A program made the position numbers and the translations under genes. The notes under the pieces were generated by a model, which was not told the DNA's origin, did not search any database, and saw only the letters and a program-made list of their open reading frames with translations. A stretch of DNA of 64,000 nucleotides from Mytilisepta virgata. Lineage: Eukaryota; Mollusca; Bivalvia; Mytilida; Mytilidae. The DNA is taken from the NCBI GenBank assembly GCA_028015205.1, contig CM051520.1, positions 63,372,694 to 63,436,693 of the forward strand, in the 5' to 3' direction. Positions 25,956-36,621 of this stretch are shown here, in pieces. The stretch's first letter is position 1; every line of letters begins with the position of its first letter.

Positions 25956-26246
25956 CGCCAGAAAAGTTTGTTTGTTTGTTTAGTTGGGGTTTTACGCCGT
26001 TTTCAGCACATTTGGCTATTTCGCGGCGGCAAGTTTTTATTGGTGGAGGAAGCCGGAGTACCCGGAGAGAACCACCGACCTTCGGTACGAAAATTGGCAA
26101 TCCTTGTCAATTAAGATCGGAGTCGAGCACACCCCGCCATAGGTGATTCAAGCTCAACCACAGCGTTGACAGGCTAGTGATCATTAGTAGTCATGACGAA
26201 CTACCTAGTCCACTCGGCCACGAACGAGGCTCCCCGCCAGAAAAGT
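25956..26246 (-). mobile_element. tRNA-derived SINE with 12-bp target-site duplication
   Basis: Read on the minus strand it starts near 26234 with a tRNA-like head that includes GTGGCCGAGTGGACTAGG (A box). It continues with GGTGTGCTCGACTCCGATC (B box) and the same central domain and (AAAC)-type tail as the SINE at 914-1187. It is flanked by a perfect CGCCAGAAAAGT at 25956-25967 and 26235-26246. It is roughly 80-90% like the first copy by eye. Confidence 0.92.
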
Positions 26247-26515
26247 AAAATGCTACATAAATACATGTATAACAAAAAATAATAATCTAAAGGTGGAGTC
26301 AAACCCCATTGAACCAACCATCGAAAGGAATAATAAAAACACATACATCATTTGTACATATACATGTACACTGTAGTAAACCAAACTGAAACAAGTCGTC
26401 ACAAAAACTGAAATTAAAAGAAATGTGCAAAGAAATCACCATTCATACACATGTAGCTTTTGCAACTCAAAATTCTACCGAGAGTAATGTAATAAGGAAA
26501 TTGTGACAGATCATT

Positions 26516-26960
26516 TTAAACCCACCTGGACCAAAGATCCATGTGAGCTATTGTCATCACTTTGCGTCCGTCGTCGTGACATTTCATTTAAAGAACATCT
26601 CCTCTGAAACCACTGGACCAATTGGGACCAAATTTTGGTATAATAGTTGTTGTGTGGGCGCTTCCAATATTGTGTCCGTCATGACTGCTGTTACTAAAAA
26701 TAGAAAAAAGGGGGTACGAATTTTAAACTCTTCTTCTGTGAAACTAAATCGTCAGATGGAACCAAACTTGGCAGAAATTATCTAAGATGGTCCTCTTTCA
26801 GAATTGTGTCATATTACCCGGACTGTCAAACAAGGTGGCTGCCACAGCCTAACTTATTTAGGGGCCAATGGAAAAATTCAATTTAAAATCTTCTTGTTTG
26901 AAAATACTTAGCCAATTGAAACCAACCTTGGCAGCAATGGTCCTTAGATACGTGTATGAA
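26516..26960 (+). mobile_element. Pearl/HINE-like repeat copy
   Basis: It begins TTTAAACCCACCTGGACCAA and runs into GTGAGCTATTGTCATCACTT and GCGTCCGTCGTCG. Diverged core units follow: 'CTTCTCCTCTGAAACCACTGGACCAATTG', then '-ACCAAACTTGGCAG', then 'GGTCCTCTTTCAGAATTGTG', then 'GTCAA-CAAGGTGGCTGCCA'. The same core words are in the arrays at 58690-60022 and 60786-61350. The right boundary is unclear. Confidence 0.75.
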
Positions 26961-29900
26961 TTTGCGCTTACAGTTATAATGTATTATACAAACTGGAATT
27001 AGAGAATCGTGTTTATTTAAAAGACACTTCTTCATTAAGAGAGACACTACAACAAATGGATCACGAAGAAATAGTAAACATATGACAAAAAATTGACAAA
27101 CTTGTATTGGCTTAAACAGTGGCTGAAATACCATATATAGTTAGACTAACCCGTAATCAATCATTCCAAACAGCTTTGAATCCAAATGACAGAATAGGCG
27201 AAATGTAAATGATCAAATGTCTAGGCATTTAATAGATTTATTTTTTTTATGTTGTGATTGTGTGAAATAATAATTTGGCACACGGAAAATAGTGACTAAA
27301 TATAAGCGATACAAATTCATATAAAACCAGAAGTAGACATGCAGGTTTTAAAATTTACGGACTTTCCTATCCGTAAGAATTGAATTTATAAGATTAAAAT
27401 AATCGAAATCGACATTTCAAAATATTAGTACAATATTTGGTATTTGTTTCATTACATATTTAATCATCATGATCATTGTAGGAATCATTATAGGTTAAAA
27501 GTAACCACAAAATAAGTATACAGGCGAACACAAATATTTCTTGAAATTACATGTAACACACACATATCAAACTGCATTTCCAAATCAACATTTACAATCT
27601 AAAACAAAATTCCTATATATATATTTTTTTCAAACATATAATTTGTAACCATTCAAAAGAAAATTAGATCTAAATTTGTTCTAGATCTAGCTGTTTAAAT
27701 ACTTGACATTTACAAATTTGTTTCGTGCTAATGAAGATTTAACTGAATTAGATATAGAGTCTGGCATTTAACTTTCCTTCCATGATTGTGTTTAGTCTAT
27801 ACCAAATTTGGATTAAATGTCGTCTGACTAGCGAACACGCTGGTATACCATGTTTTACAGTTGAAAGCGTAAAAGGATTTGATTAAATTAAGATATAAAG
27901 GGAACATTATGGACTTACATTTCATCCATTCATTAAGAAACGTTATTTTGAACATACATGTTTCCTGCAAAGACCCTAATTAAATGCAGAAGAGGAAGTA
28001 GTATTTATTTATTGTCTGACTAGTTACATCAAATTAGATAGTACATGTGTAAACTATCATACTTTTGAAAACAAGATTTTCCACTTAGTATAATGCAAAT
28101 TATTTTTAAAATAATTATTAAAAACTTTCTGCATAAAATGCTTTTCTGAATTTCCTTTACTGGAAAGGTTATAATGATAAAAATTCTTTTCAGTCACGAC
28201 GTCAAGATCGTTTTGTCTGTAATGGACGAATTACATAATATTACCATATTTAAATAAAGGAGGTAAAAAAGGTTTTGTGTGTTTCCTACAGAGTTAATTC
28301 TAAATGATCTTGTTTTCAAAAAGTGATGCAGAAATCCAGAATGTACAATGATTCGATGTATTTAAAGAAATTTAATATCGGCAAAAGAATACCGAAGCCA
28401 CAAAACAGTGGGAAAAGTCCACAAATTCGAAGTCCAGAAAAAAAGACAAAGTCAGGAGAACGGAACACAACAAACAAACGCGACAAACTCAAAGAATAAA
28501 AAAACGTATAATAAACTAAACAAAACTAGAACAAGACAGCACAAAAACTAAAGCACCAGCAATGTTCAATAATATGTAATTGTACAATTTAGGTTTTCGA
28601 ATACATTCATATGTATGTCTTGACACTTTGTTTTCCACATAAGCAAATAGAAAATAAAACGAGTGACAGGAATGATCAACAATGATCAACAATGACATAC
28701 CGATCAATTAACGCCATCTAATCAACGAAAACAACATAAAAATCACGAACCACAAGAATCAATTCATCAGATAAAGACACTTCGCTCTTGGAGGCATTTA
28801 ACCGGTTTTATTGATACCCAAGATCCCCCAAAACCTTTACCGACCCTCGGATGTATACAAAAGAATAAAAATTTAGACGATTAACCAGCAAGATAACTAA
28901 CCACTATAAATCATTTTCCCCTTTAATCCCATGTTTAAGATAAAAGTATTACTCTGTTACAAATCTCACTTTTCAGTACAATATATGCAAATCTTGATTG
29001 CTTTGTCTTCTTTAATTATTAATGTTTTATTAAACATGTTAAAATTCTATCAGTGTTACATAATTCCGCAAATCTGTCCATTATACAAATTTGATTTATT
29101 CACGTTTCACGTTTTTGATATGTCTTTTTGCGATCTAAAGGGAAAACTGATTACATAATTTGCTAATATGTTCAGGAAAGAAGAACCTTAAGCACGGGAG
29201 GTTGAAATATAAATATATCTAACAATACTCTACATTAGTTTTGAAGGACAAGGAGAGGTACAGAGGACGAGTTTATTCAAGACTATCGAAACTGGTGTTT
29301 TTTTGTTTTTGTTTTTTTGTTTTTGGTTTTCTCTCTTCAGATGCCCTCATTCTTTTCACCAGTAATTTCATTTTCTCTCTTATTCTTTTCTCCAGCAATT
29401 TTATTTTCTCTCTTATTCTTTTCACCAGCAATGTCACAGATTCGATGAATTCATGTTACTAATATCAAATGATTATAGTGTCATTATGACGGTCGGTATA
29501 TTAAATACTTTAAATTCACTTTGTGCATATTTCTTGCAACAGGGTGTTGTAATACTGAATTTTATAAAATCTCATGGGAAGAGTTATTTCTCTTTTACAT
29601 TGAAAATTCCATAGGCGAAATGTTTCTGTTTCTCTTGAAGACATGTTTAAACGACATCAGGTAAGCTCAATTGTTTCAGTCAAGTCAGTTACGACTTTTA
29701 TCCAAGTGTTTGGACAATTAATGATGATTAAGGAATTCAGATTTTGAAAACAATCCATTCAGTGGACGTAGGTTTACACACAGTAAATGTACCACAATTG
29801 TTTCTTATTTATGTTTTATATACATTGTATGCTTTGCTTCATGTGTGAAAGAAATAATTTGTATTAGACCAGAGAAAATAATGATCAATTAGAAAGATTT

Positions 29901-29986
29901 AAGCCAACTCAACCCGGGTAATAAAATGACTGCCTACAGACAGAATACGAGTAAGACGGCAAACATTTGTACAAAAAAGTTTTCGC
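26961..29986. other. Intron sequence with a decayed dispersed repeat
   Basis: At about 28380-28860 a stretch with AAAACAACATAAAAATCACG and AACCGGTTTTATTGATACCC shares words with the repeat at 10100-10265 and looks like an old interspersed element. At 29330-29435 a 33-bp-type direct repetition (TTTTCTCTCTTATTCTTTTC) occurs. No exon was recognised. Confidence 0.45.
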
Positions 29987-30009
29987 TAAGTGCCCCTTTA
30001 CACTGGCCG

Positions 30010-30395
30010 AAGACTGTGCTACGCTCTCCACGACCTCTACGATCGCCAAGATCGCAGCAGGGTCGTGGGAAAATTGGAAAACCACCTTCAGTGTAAAGGT
30101 ATTCACAACACCCCTACGCTTACCATACGATCAAAATACGTTTTTTCGATAATCTTTCACGTTGCTACTACGCTCTCCTACGTTTTCGCTACGATGCCTG
30201 CGTTTGTGGTACGTTCAAGCTACGACAATAACACGATCACACGACGTCCCTAGGCCGATGTTGTACGACCTTTCACGAGTGTGACACGACATCGATACGC
30301 GCTTGACGATCGTAATACGTTGTCACTACGCTGCTACCACGAGTATTATGACCTTGCTACGTTGTTCTCACGATCTAGCCACGATCAGCAAATAA
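30010..30395. repeat. Left subterminal array of CTACG/ACGAT pentamers
   Basis: The stretch is densely packed with CTACG, TACGA, ACGATC and CACGA words in both orientations and is clearly richer in CpG than its surroundings. A mirror-like array occupies 36080-36545. Repeated short words at both ends of a Harbinger element are usually taken as binding sites for the transposase or Myb-like partner; that role is inference. Confidence 0.75.
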
Positions 30396-30465
30396 ACTAT
30401 GTAAAAGGACAATTTCTTGCTTGAATGTATATTAGTTTTCAGTCTATCTCTGCATCAGGCCGTAC

Positions 30466-31703
30466 ATGTTAAACATAATGAACAACGATATATTGTTCAT
30501 ATTAGCGATGCTACAAGGCCAACAAGCCATATTACATCATCAGATGATATTGGTGCTAATGAGAAAAAGGAACAGACACAAGCGACGACACAGGTCTGTT
30601 TGGGTCAGACCATGGCTTTCAGCTGAGAGACGACTTCATTTCGGAGACTGGGACCAGCTTATGAATGAGCTTAGGGTTGAAGACGAACACTCCTTTTACA
30701 ATTTTGTGAGAATGGAGCCTGCCATGTTTGACGAGTTGCTGCAGCGCGTTGGACCCGTAATCAAGAAGGATGACTCTAATTTTAGGAAAGCTTTGGAACC
30801 AGGTCTTAAGTTAGCTATTACTTTGAGATACCTTGCAACCGGTGATAAGTACCCAACTCTGCAATATCAGTTCAGAGTATCCCACTCCACAATAAGTATT
30901 TTAGTTCCCGAAGTGTGCCGTGTAATAACTGAAGTGTACAAGAATGAGGTGATCTTGTGTCCAACAACTTCGGACGACTGGCAAGCTATAGCCGATGAGT
31001 TCTACAATAAGTGGAATGTCCCACACGCCTGTGGTGCTTTAGATGGCAAACATGTCGCGGCTAGATGCCCGCCTTACTCTGGAAGTCTGTATTACAACTA
31101 TAAAGGGTTCTTTTCTATAGTTTTAATGGCACTTGTTGACGCACAATACAAGTTTCTGTGGGTAGACATGGGCGTTCTTGGTACAATGTCGGATTGTCAA
31201 ATATTCAATGAATCTGAACTAAAGGAATGTCTTCAAGACGGGAGCATTGGGTTTCCTGAACCTGAGTCTATGCCATTTGATGATAGGAATATGCCCTACT
31301 TTATTCTTGGGAATGACGCATTTGGACTTTTCTCATGAAACCTTACTCACAGAGAGGACTAACGCAAGAACAACGTATCTATAACTATAGAATTTCAAGA
31401 GGACGTCGTGTCGTTGAGAACGCTTTTGGTATTTTAGCCCAGAGATTTCAAGTTCTGTTGACAACAATGCAGATTGGACCTGATAATGCACGAGACGTAG
31501 TGGAATCATGTGTTTGTCTGCATAATCTTATGCGTGCTCGATACCCTGCCCAGCAAAACGCAGTTCTCGATAGAGAGGATGATGAACATAACATTATTCC
31601 TGGAGCGTGGAGGACGGAGCTAGGTATTATGCGCGAAGTGGACTCAGTGGCGGGACCAAACCGAGACACTGTTGCTGGACAGAAACAGAGAGAGAATACT
31701 TAA
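30466..31703 (+). pseudogene. Harbinger DDE transposase, frameshifted
   Basis: Two overlapping frames (290 codons, 30466-31338, and 122 codons, 31335-31703) together have the usual length of a HARBI1-like nuclease, about 410 residues. The first has a helix-turn-helix-like stretch (about residues 108-155, including LRYLATGDKYPTLQ). It carries the first catalytic Asp in ALDGKH (residue 193) and a second likely catalytic Asp in GTMSDCQIF (residue 243). The frame breaks just after LGNDAFGL. The second frame carries the third acid in RRVVENAFG (Glu 28) and the family motif CVCLHNLMR. The triad is therefore split over two frames. A natural start further upstream cannot be excluded. Tandem AATAAA signals follow the gene. 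Confidence 0.92.
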
Positions 31704-31839
31704 GGTTGTATTTCAGTAGTCATGCGGGGTCGGTACCATGGCAGGAAAGAATGATTTGATAAGGACAGATTTCTGTGGAAAGTTAAGTAGATGTCAAAAA
31801 CAATACTGTTTACAAATACATGTATGTTAGAAAAACTTG

Positions 31840-31855
31840 AATAAACTTGAATAAA
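31840..31855 (+). promoter_or_regulatory. Tandem polyadenylation signals of the transposase gene
   Basis: AATAAA occurs at 31840-31845 and again at 31850-31855, about 140 bp after the second transposase frame and in the same orientation. Confidence 0.55.
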
Positions 31856-31859
31856 CACA

Positions 31860-33326
31860 AATTTATCCTTCAAGCTTTTCTGATTTAAACCAATTTTAAT
31901 TTTGATATTGAACCATCAAAATAAATTTCCTGTAGTAAATTTTGAAATTCTTTAAAACCCTAAGGTTGTTCTATTCCCAGGCCTAGTATTGCCTTAACTT
32001 CCATTTGGTACAATTGTTTAAACTTTTTTGATCTTTTAATGCTCTTTCAACTTCTGTATTGTTTGGTATTTCAATATTTTGACAAGAGCGTCGCTGAGGA
32101 GTCTTTTATAGACGAAACGCGCGTCCGGTGCAACTATTTTTTTATGCCTGGAACTTGATGTTTTTACTATTAACAAAATGTCTTGTTTATTGCTATGATG
32201 TGACAATAGAGTAATATATAGTTTTACTTCTTCTAATCAGATGATGCTGAATTATTTCCCATCCGGATTGAGTGGCAAAATTGCACGCACACATCGATTG
32301 GTATTTGTGTACAAGTCGTACATGTTTTTGAAATTCACAACGCCGTCAAAACATTTTCATTTCGATTGCTTTATCACAAACATAGGTGAGATTTACAAGT
32401 TTATGTAAATTAAGCACAACATAATATTCGGTGCATGTATGCCATTAGCCACTGAGTCCGGACGGGGAATAAAAAAAAATCTCGATACAAGAAAATAGTC
32501 AAATTTTGTAAGTGATCTTTAATTATCTTATATTTTGGCGATTAAAGGGGGTTGAGGCCTCATAAAACTAGTTTATCCCCGCCACATTTGCTTGTGCCTG
32601 TCCTAAAAGCAAGGATAGAAAATACCATTTGGTGGAATTAATGTCCATGAAACAACGATCCAACAAAACAGCAAATACAAAATCTCAATCGGTCTTGTTA
32701 CCGGCTATCTGAAAAGCAGTTTTTTTCTGGCAGCAAATTTGTGTAGGCAAATCGATACTTAAGTCGATTCGATATATATTTTTCAACTCTTATGCATAAA
32801 TCTGCTATTCCAGATATTCAAAAAACCTCGAGTCTATTGTGATGTTTATATAATCTGCAGCTCTGATAACATCTTCGTTACAGATAGCCGGTGTGCATGT
32901 AGACATTTTTACGGATCGAAACCAAACCAGAACAGAGACACTATAAAATGGTCGATAATATCGGATCTCTTTATTGATCACAGTATCACACAATAATCGT
33001 TGTTATCATTTCGACACATTTATTAGAACATTTTTTTTCAAACGAATCTATTACTCATGCGTATGTGGAAAATCTTTCACCTACTACGTGAATGTACTAT
33101 TTGCGTTTGTTTTACCAATATTTTAAGTTTCACATAAACAGCTATAAGACGACAAAAAACCCAATTGCATTCTAAGTCATATCCATACTTGGAAAGTATA
33201 ATTCAAGGGAAAAAAATAACTGTTTTCAGGCTATATCATAAAATTACTCTTGAATTAGCGTCAAACCCATCAAATACTGTAGAAAAGTTTCGGTCAAGAA
33301 AATTCACAGCATTTTTTTTTTTTGCA
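31860..33326. other. Intergenic part of the Harbinger element
   Basis: This is the region between the convergent transposase and Myb-like genes. It holds the hammerhead repeat (about 32075-32165, ending near GCCTGGAACTTGATGTTTTT) and otherwise AT-rich sequence with no gene. A TTTATT at about 33018-33023 could serve as an antisense polyadenylation signal for the minus-strand gene. Confidence 0.5.
32088..32131 (+). ncRNA. Type I hammerhead ribozyme, within a dispersed repeat
   Basis: All parts of a hammerhead are present in order. Helix I 5' strand is GCGTCG (32088-32093). The core CTGAGGA is at 32094-32100. Helix II is GTCT / AGAC (32101-32104 and 32110-32113) with loop TTTAT. The core GAA is at 32114-32116. 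Helix III is very short, AC / GT around GCGC (32117-32124). The cleavage base is C32125, and the helix I 3' strand CGGTGC (32126-32131) pairs with all six bases of the 5' strand, including two G-T wobbles. The usual CTGATGA reads CTGAGGA, but the changed base is the variable position 7. A 2-bp helix III is typical of hammerheads from Penelope-like elements and retrozymes. Confidence 0.8.
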
Positions 33327-34225
33327 TCACCCGGAACTCTCTGTACTACCTCCAGACAAAGGACGCTCAAAAGTTACATTCGGAGCGATATCTTGCTCAT
33401 CAAACCCTGGAATTTCCCGTAGTAAGCTTGAAATTGTTGGTGAGGTATCTTGGCTGCTGGTAGTTGGTGGTGCGGTGTGTGATCTCCTAGGCTGACTAGG
33501 CGTTGCACACACCTGGTTCTGACGCTCATATGGTTGATTTCGTGACGGACAGTTGAACGGCATACCTTGAAATTGCTTTTGAACCCAGGATGAGTCCATT
33601 GATCCCCATACCGAGGTGGGATTGTGCACGGAATCAGGCCAATGTTGCGGCCCCGGTTGCCAGGATTGGTTGGTCGGAGGCAGACAGATGCTTGGTGAGG
33701 CACCAGATTGGCTTCAGACAGCAGGACTACCAGATGAACGGAAGAAGGCTGACTAGGTTGGCTTCTCGGCATTAAAGAATCGTTCTGTGCAATATATCTG
33801 TACATTACGTCACTCAGCTCGCGCTGACATCTCCTCCAGAGGGAGTGCTCTAAGATTAGCAAAGTTGATCTTAGAGCAAGTCGACAAAAGCATCACGTTC
33901 CCTGTCACCTTGTGGTCGCATTTGATCGAGGAGCTGCTTCTGCATGTTCAGAAACTGTTGAGAGCGTTCCTCCAGACTGCTAAGGATAGTATTGTCATCG
34001 ACGGGTGAAGATTTCTTAACAACTGAGGCATTAGAAGGTCTGGTGCTCGATTTCGCTGAACCAGGCCTAGGAAAGCCGTCGGTATCCTCAAAATCAGCTT
34101 CCGAAGCCGTTGTTTCTGTAGTTTCTAAAGAGGGTGGGTTTGTTTCATCAGCTAGTTTTCCCTTCATCTGGAAGTAGGGGAATATTCTCATGTTTCAAAA
34201 ATGACATTTAAAGTAAGGGTTGTAA

Positions 34226-34470
34226 CCACTGTCTATCCCCGTACACCGGATATCGATTTAACTGGCACCCAATGGATTGTTTACTTCAACAGTAAAATTA
34301 CATAGCAGGGATCTAGTAACCTAAGCATATCAACATAACAGTGTACCGTGAATTGCTATAGTGTACCGGGAATTGCTACTGAATCCCTGCTATGTACTTC
34401 TATTGTTGGAGTGAACGATCAACTGGGTGCCATTTAATACCAATATCCGGTGTACGCGGATAGACAGTGA
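34226..34470. mobile_element. Palindromic MITE nested in the Myb-like gene intron
   Basis: The left end CCACTGTCTATCC continues CGTACACCGGATAT, then TGGCACCCA, then ACATAGCAGGGAT. It is inverted on the right, ending GGATAGACAGTGA at 34470. TAA lies directly outside both ends (34223-34225, 34471-34473), so a Harbinger-type 3-bp duplication is likely. The length is 245 bp, with arms of about 100 bp. It does not share terminal sequence with the host Harbinger copy, so it belongs to another family. Confidence 0.85.
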
Positions 34471-35033
34471 TAACAAATTTGCCAAACATAAATGCCTTGG
34501 CCACAAAGTCGAAATATTGTAAACGTATTAATGTCCGTGGTTTTGTCAAAAGTCCGGCTCAAATTTACGATATAAAATACCTGCTGGGATTGGTTTTACT
34601 TGCTGATTAACAGATTCACACACAAATGTACCTATTAAACGTTTTTGACAATGCAATCTTGGGATGAAACACGCCCTATGAAAATGCTGTGATTGATTTG
34701 ATTATTTAAACGCTAACCCCCTTTAAGTTTGACAAGTGTTTATTTAATAATTTGTATTTGGTCAGTGACAACTGAACAAATGTCTTTAATGTATTATTGT
34801 AACAATTAATTTTCTGAACACGTTTAATATAAAATATACTGACGAACTTTATGAGCTATTACAAATCAAAGAAGAAAATCACAATGAATCAAGTTACATG
34901 GAATTGGAAAAAACGTATATCTTTATTTTGCATTTTTAAAGTATGCAATTTTATATACTTAATTTATACACAAACATCGATCAACGATCATCTTCATTTT
35001 GAATGTTTGGTATAGATTTTCGCAGGTATGGTT

Positions 35034-35324
35034 TGTTGCACTTTTATTTGTTTGTTTGGTGGGGTTTTACGTCACTTTCTACACCTGGTACATGGGTAAT
35101 TTCATGAAGGTCAGTTTTATTGGCGCAGAAAACCGGAGTACCCGGAGGAAATCGCCGACCTGCAGTAGGAAACTGACAAACCTTATTACATTTGGCATGA
35201 AAATCGAACCTCAATTTTGCAACTGCCCAACCAAGGATCGAACTCACATCGGAAGGTGATAGGCTAGGGATCACAGATAAAGTACCTTAACCACTCGGCC
35301 ACCGCGGCCCCTGTTGCACTTTTA
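35034..35324 (-). mobile_element. tRNA-derived SINE with 13-bp target-site duplication
   Basis: Read on the minus strand, the head is CCGCGGTGGCCGAGTGGTTA (A box within it) followed by GTGAGTTCGATCCTTGG (B box). This is close to a Ser/Leu-class tRNA. It then has TCGGCGATTTCCTCCGGGTA and a tail of ACCAAACAAACAAAT. The duplication TGTTGCACTTTTA is perfect at 35034-35046 and 35312-35324. The head and middle differ from the other two SINEs, so it is a related but distinct subfamily sharing the central domain. Confidence 0.92.
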
Positions 35325-36079
35325 AAGGCACTGCTAAAATAAGTACACCGCGAAAATTAATACACTGACAGTATCACAAACGTTATTTGTTTGTTTATCT
35401 TTTTGTGTGTGAAAGCATCATATAGATAAAACTCTGAGTCTTAATATTTAATTTTTTTTCACTAACACTAACCACTGTCCTCCTCTGAATTTCCACAATG
35501 TGCAGCTTCAGAAAATCGAAGCATCTGATGATCCAGGCGTCTCTTTCTGTTAGTTCAGGTGGTTCTTGTCCAGATTTAAGTTTTTGTAGCCGACCATATC
35601 TAGTTCTCAGACTGGAGTACCATGTCTTCAGTACATCGACATCTTTACTCATTTCCGCAGCCTTTTCCCTCCGCAAACTTTCTTTTTTTACGGTGTCCCT
35701 ATAAGTCTTTAATTTTTTGTTGTAAAAGATTGGATTGGCTTCCAACCAATCAACCATAGCTTCTTCTTCTTGAGTCAGAAGTGCGACCACCTTTCGCTTT
35801 TTACTGAGCCCTGCACCCTCTTGCTGCGTTTCACATTCTTCAGTGGGAGGATGTTCTGGTGGTTGAACGGGTGGTTCATTACACCTTTCGTCCTCTTTTT
35901 CCTGAACTTCGTTGCCAGGAGTTTCTTTTTCTTTTGGCTTTGATCCTCCCCTCCCTCTCCCTCTTCCTCCTCTCTTTCCTCTAGTTTGATGTCTGTTCAT
36001 CTTCGAAACTTGATTGCAAATGAACCATTTAAACGTGATATTAATTTTTATTAAAACTGCAATTATAGTATATCACGTG

Positions 36080-36545
36080 GTTCACGATGGGCGTAGAGGC
36101 AACGTAGTATGATCGTACCGTGGTCTTCTTTATCGTAGTAAGAGTGCCACAAGTCGTGATACCATCGTAACTAGGATGTAATGGTGTCGTAGTTGGAGCG
36201 TAGTAATCGTAGTAAGGACGTAGCAAGGTCGTAGCAAGGTCGTAATGCAAGTTTGTCTTTGTTCTCACGATTGAGCTACGCTGACATTACGACCTCACTA
36301 CAATGTAGCCGATCTCACTACGATGTCTCTGCGCTTCCTCAAAGACAGCGCTACGATGTCTGTACGATCTAAAGTGGCGACGACCTCGCTACGTAAATTT
36401 TGAGTATGTTCAAAACAGTCGTGGCACCTGGAGATTCTACTACGATCTATCACGCGCAATGCCGACCACACTACGCTACTTGAAGACCTCAGTACGACCC
36501 CACTAAGATGTTCCACGATCAAAACATTTTTTATGGTCGTAGTGC
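36080..36545. repeat. Right subterminal array of CGTAG/CTACG pentamers
   Basis: Dense CGTAG words on the inner side (GTCGTAGTTGGAGCGTAGTA and the repeated AAGGTCGTAGC) change to CTACG words toward the middle and back near the terminus. It mirrors the left array and ends in the right terminal inverted repeat. Confidence 0.75.
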
Positions 36546-36599
36546 AGTCTTCGTTCAGTGTAAAGGGGGTTTAAAAGGTCATTTTAGTATCTGTACAAA

Positions 36600-36621
36600 A
36601 AATCTTTTTGCAAAAAGATTT
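36600..36621. repeat. Perfect 22-bp palindrome just outside the Harbinger element
   Basis: AAATCTTTTTG is followed directly by its reverse complement CAAAAAGATTT. It is A/T-rich and could be chance or a relic; it lies 26 bp beyond the target duplication. Confidence 0.6.

Larger units (their letters stand above)
33327..36000 (-). pseudogene. Harbinger MADF/Myb-like DNA-binding protein, two exons, frameshifted
   Basis: Exon 1 (35473-36000) starts with ATG and a basic GRGRGRGG tract. It then has an acidic Pro/Glu linker, a KKRK basic patch and a MADF/Myb-like domain at about residues 75-170: LTQEEEAMVDWLEANPIFYN, then MSKDVDVLKTWYSSLRTRYG, then AWIIRCFDFLKLHI. A GTTAGT donor follows at 35472, and the acceptor CCCTACTTCCAG sits before 34167; both are phase 0. 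Exon 2 begins MKGKLADETNPPSLE and has a coiled segment SSLEERSQQFLNMQKQLLDQ. The frame then shifts near 33870 and again near 33710-33740. The last open part ends at 33327. In active elements this protein helps the transposase bind DNA and enter the nucleus. Confidence 0.85.
29987..36574. mobile_element. PIF/Harbinger DNA transposon, about 6.6 kb, inactive
   Basis: The left end CCCCTTTACACTGGCCGAAG continues ACTGTGCTACG. It is the inverted counterpart of the right end, whose reverse complement reads CCCCTTTACACTGAACGAAG then ACTGCACTACG. Each element end is preceded or followed by TAA (29987-29989 and 36572-36574), the 3-bp T-W-A duplication usual for Harbinger. Inside are the two genes expected of the superfamily: a DDE transposase on plus and a MADF/Myb-like protein on minus. 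Both carry frameshifts, so this copy is dead. It contains a nested MITE, a nested SINE and a ribozyme repeat. It lies in the intron of the glutamate receptor. Confidence 0.92.

Noticed and set aside
31448..31669. Minus-strand ORF opposite the transposase C-terminal part
   Set aside because: Shadow of the DDE transposase frame.
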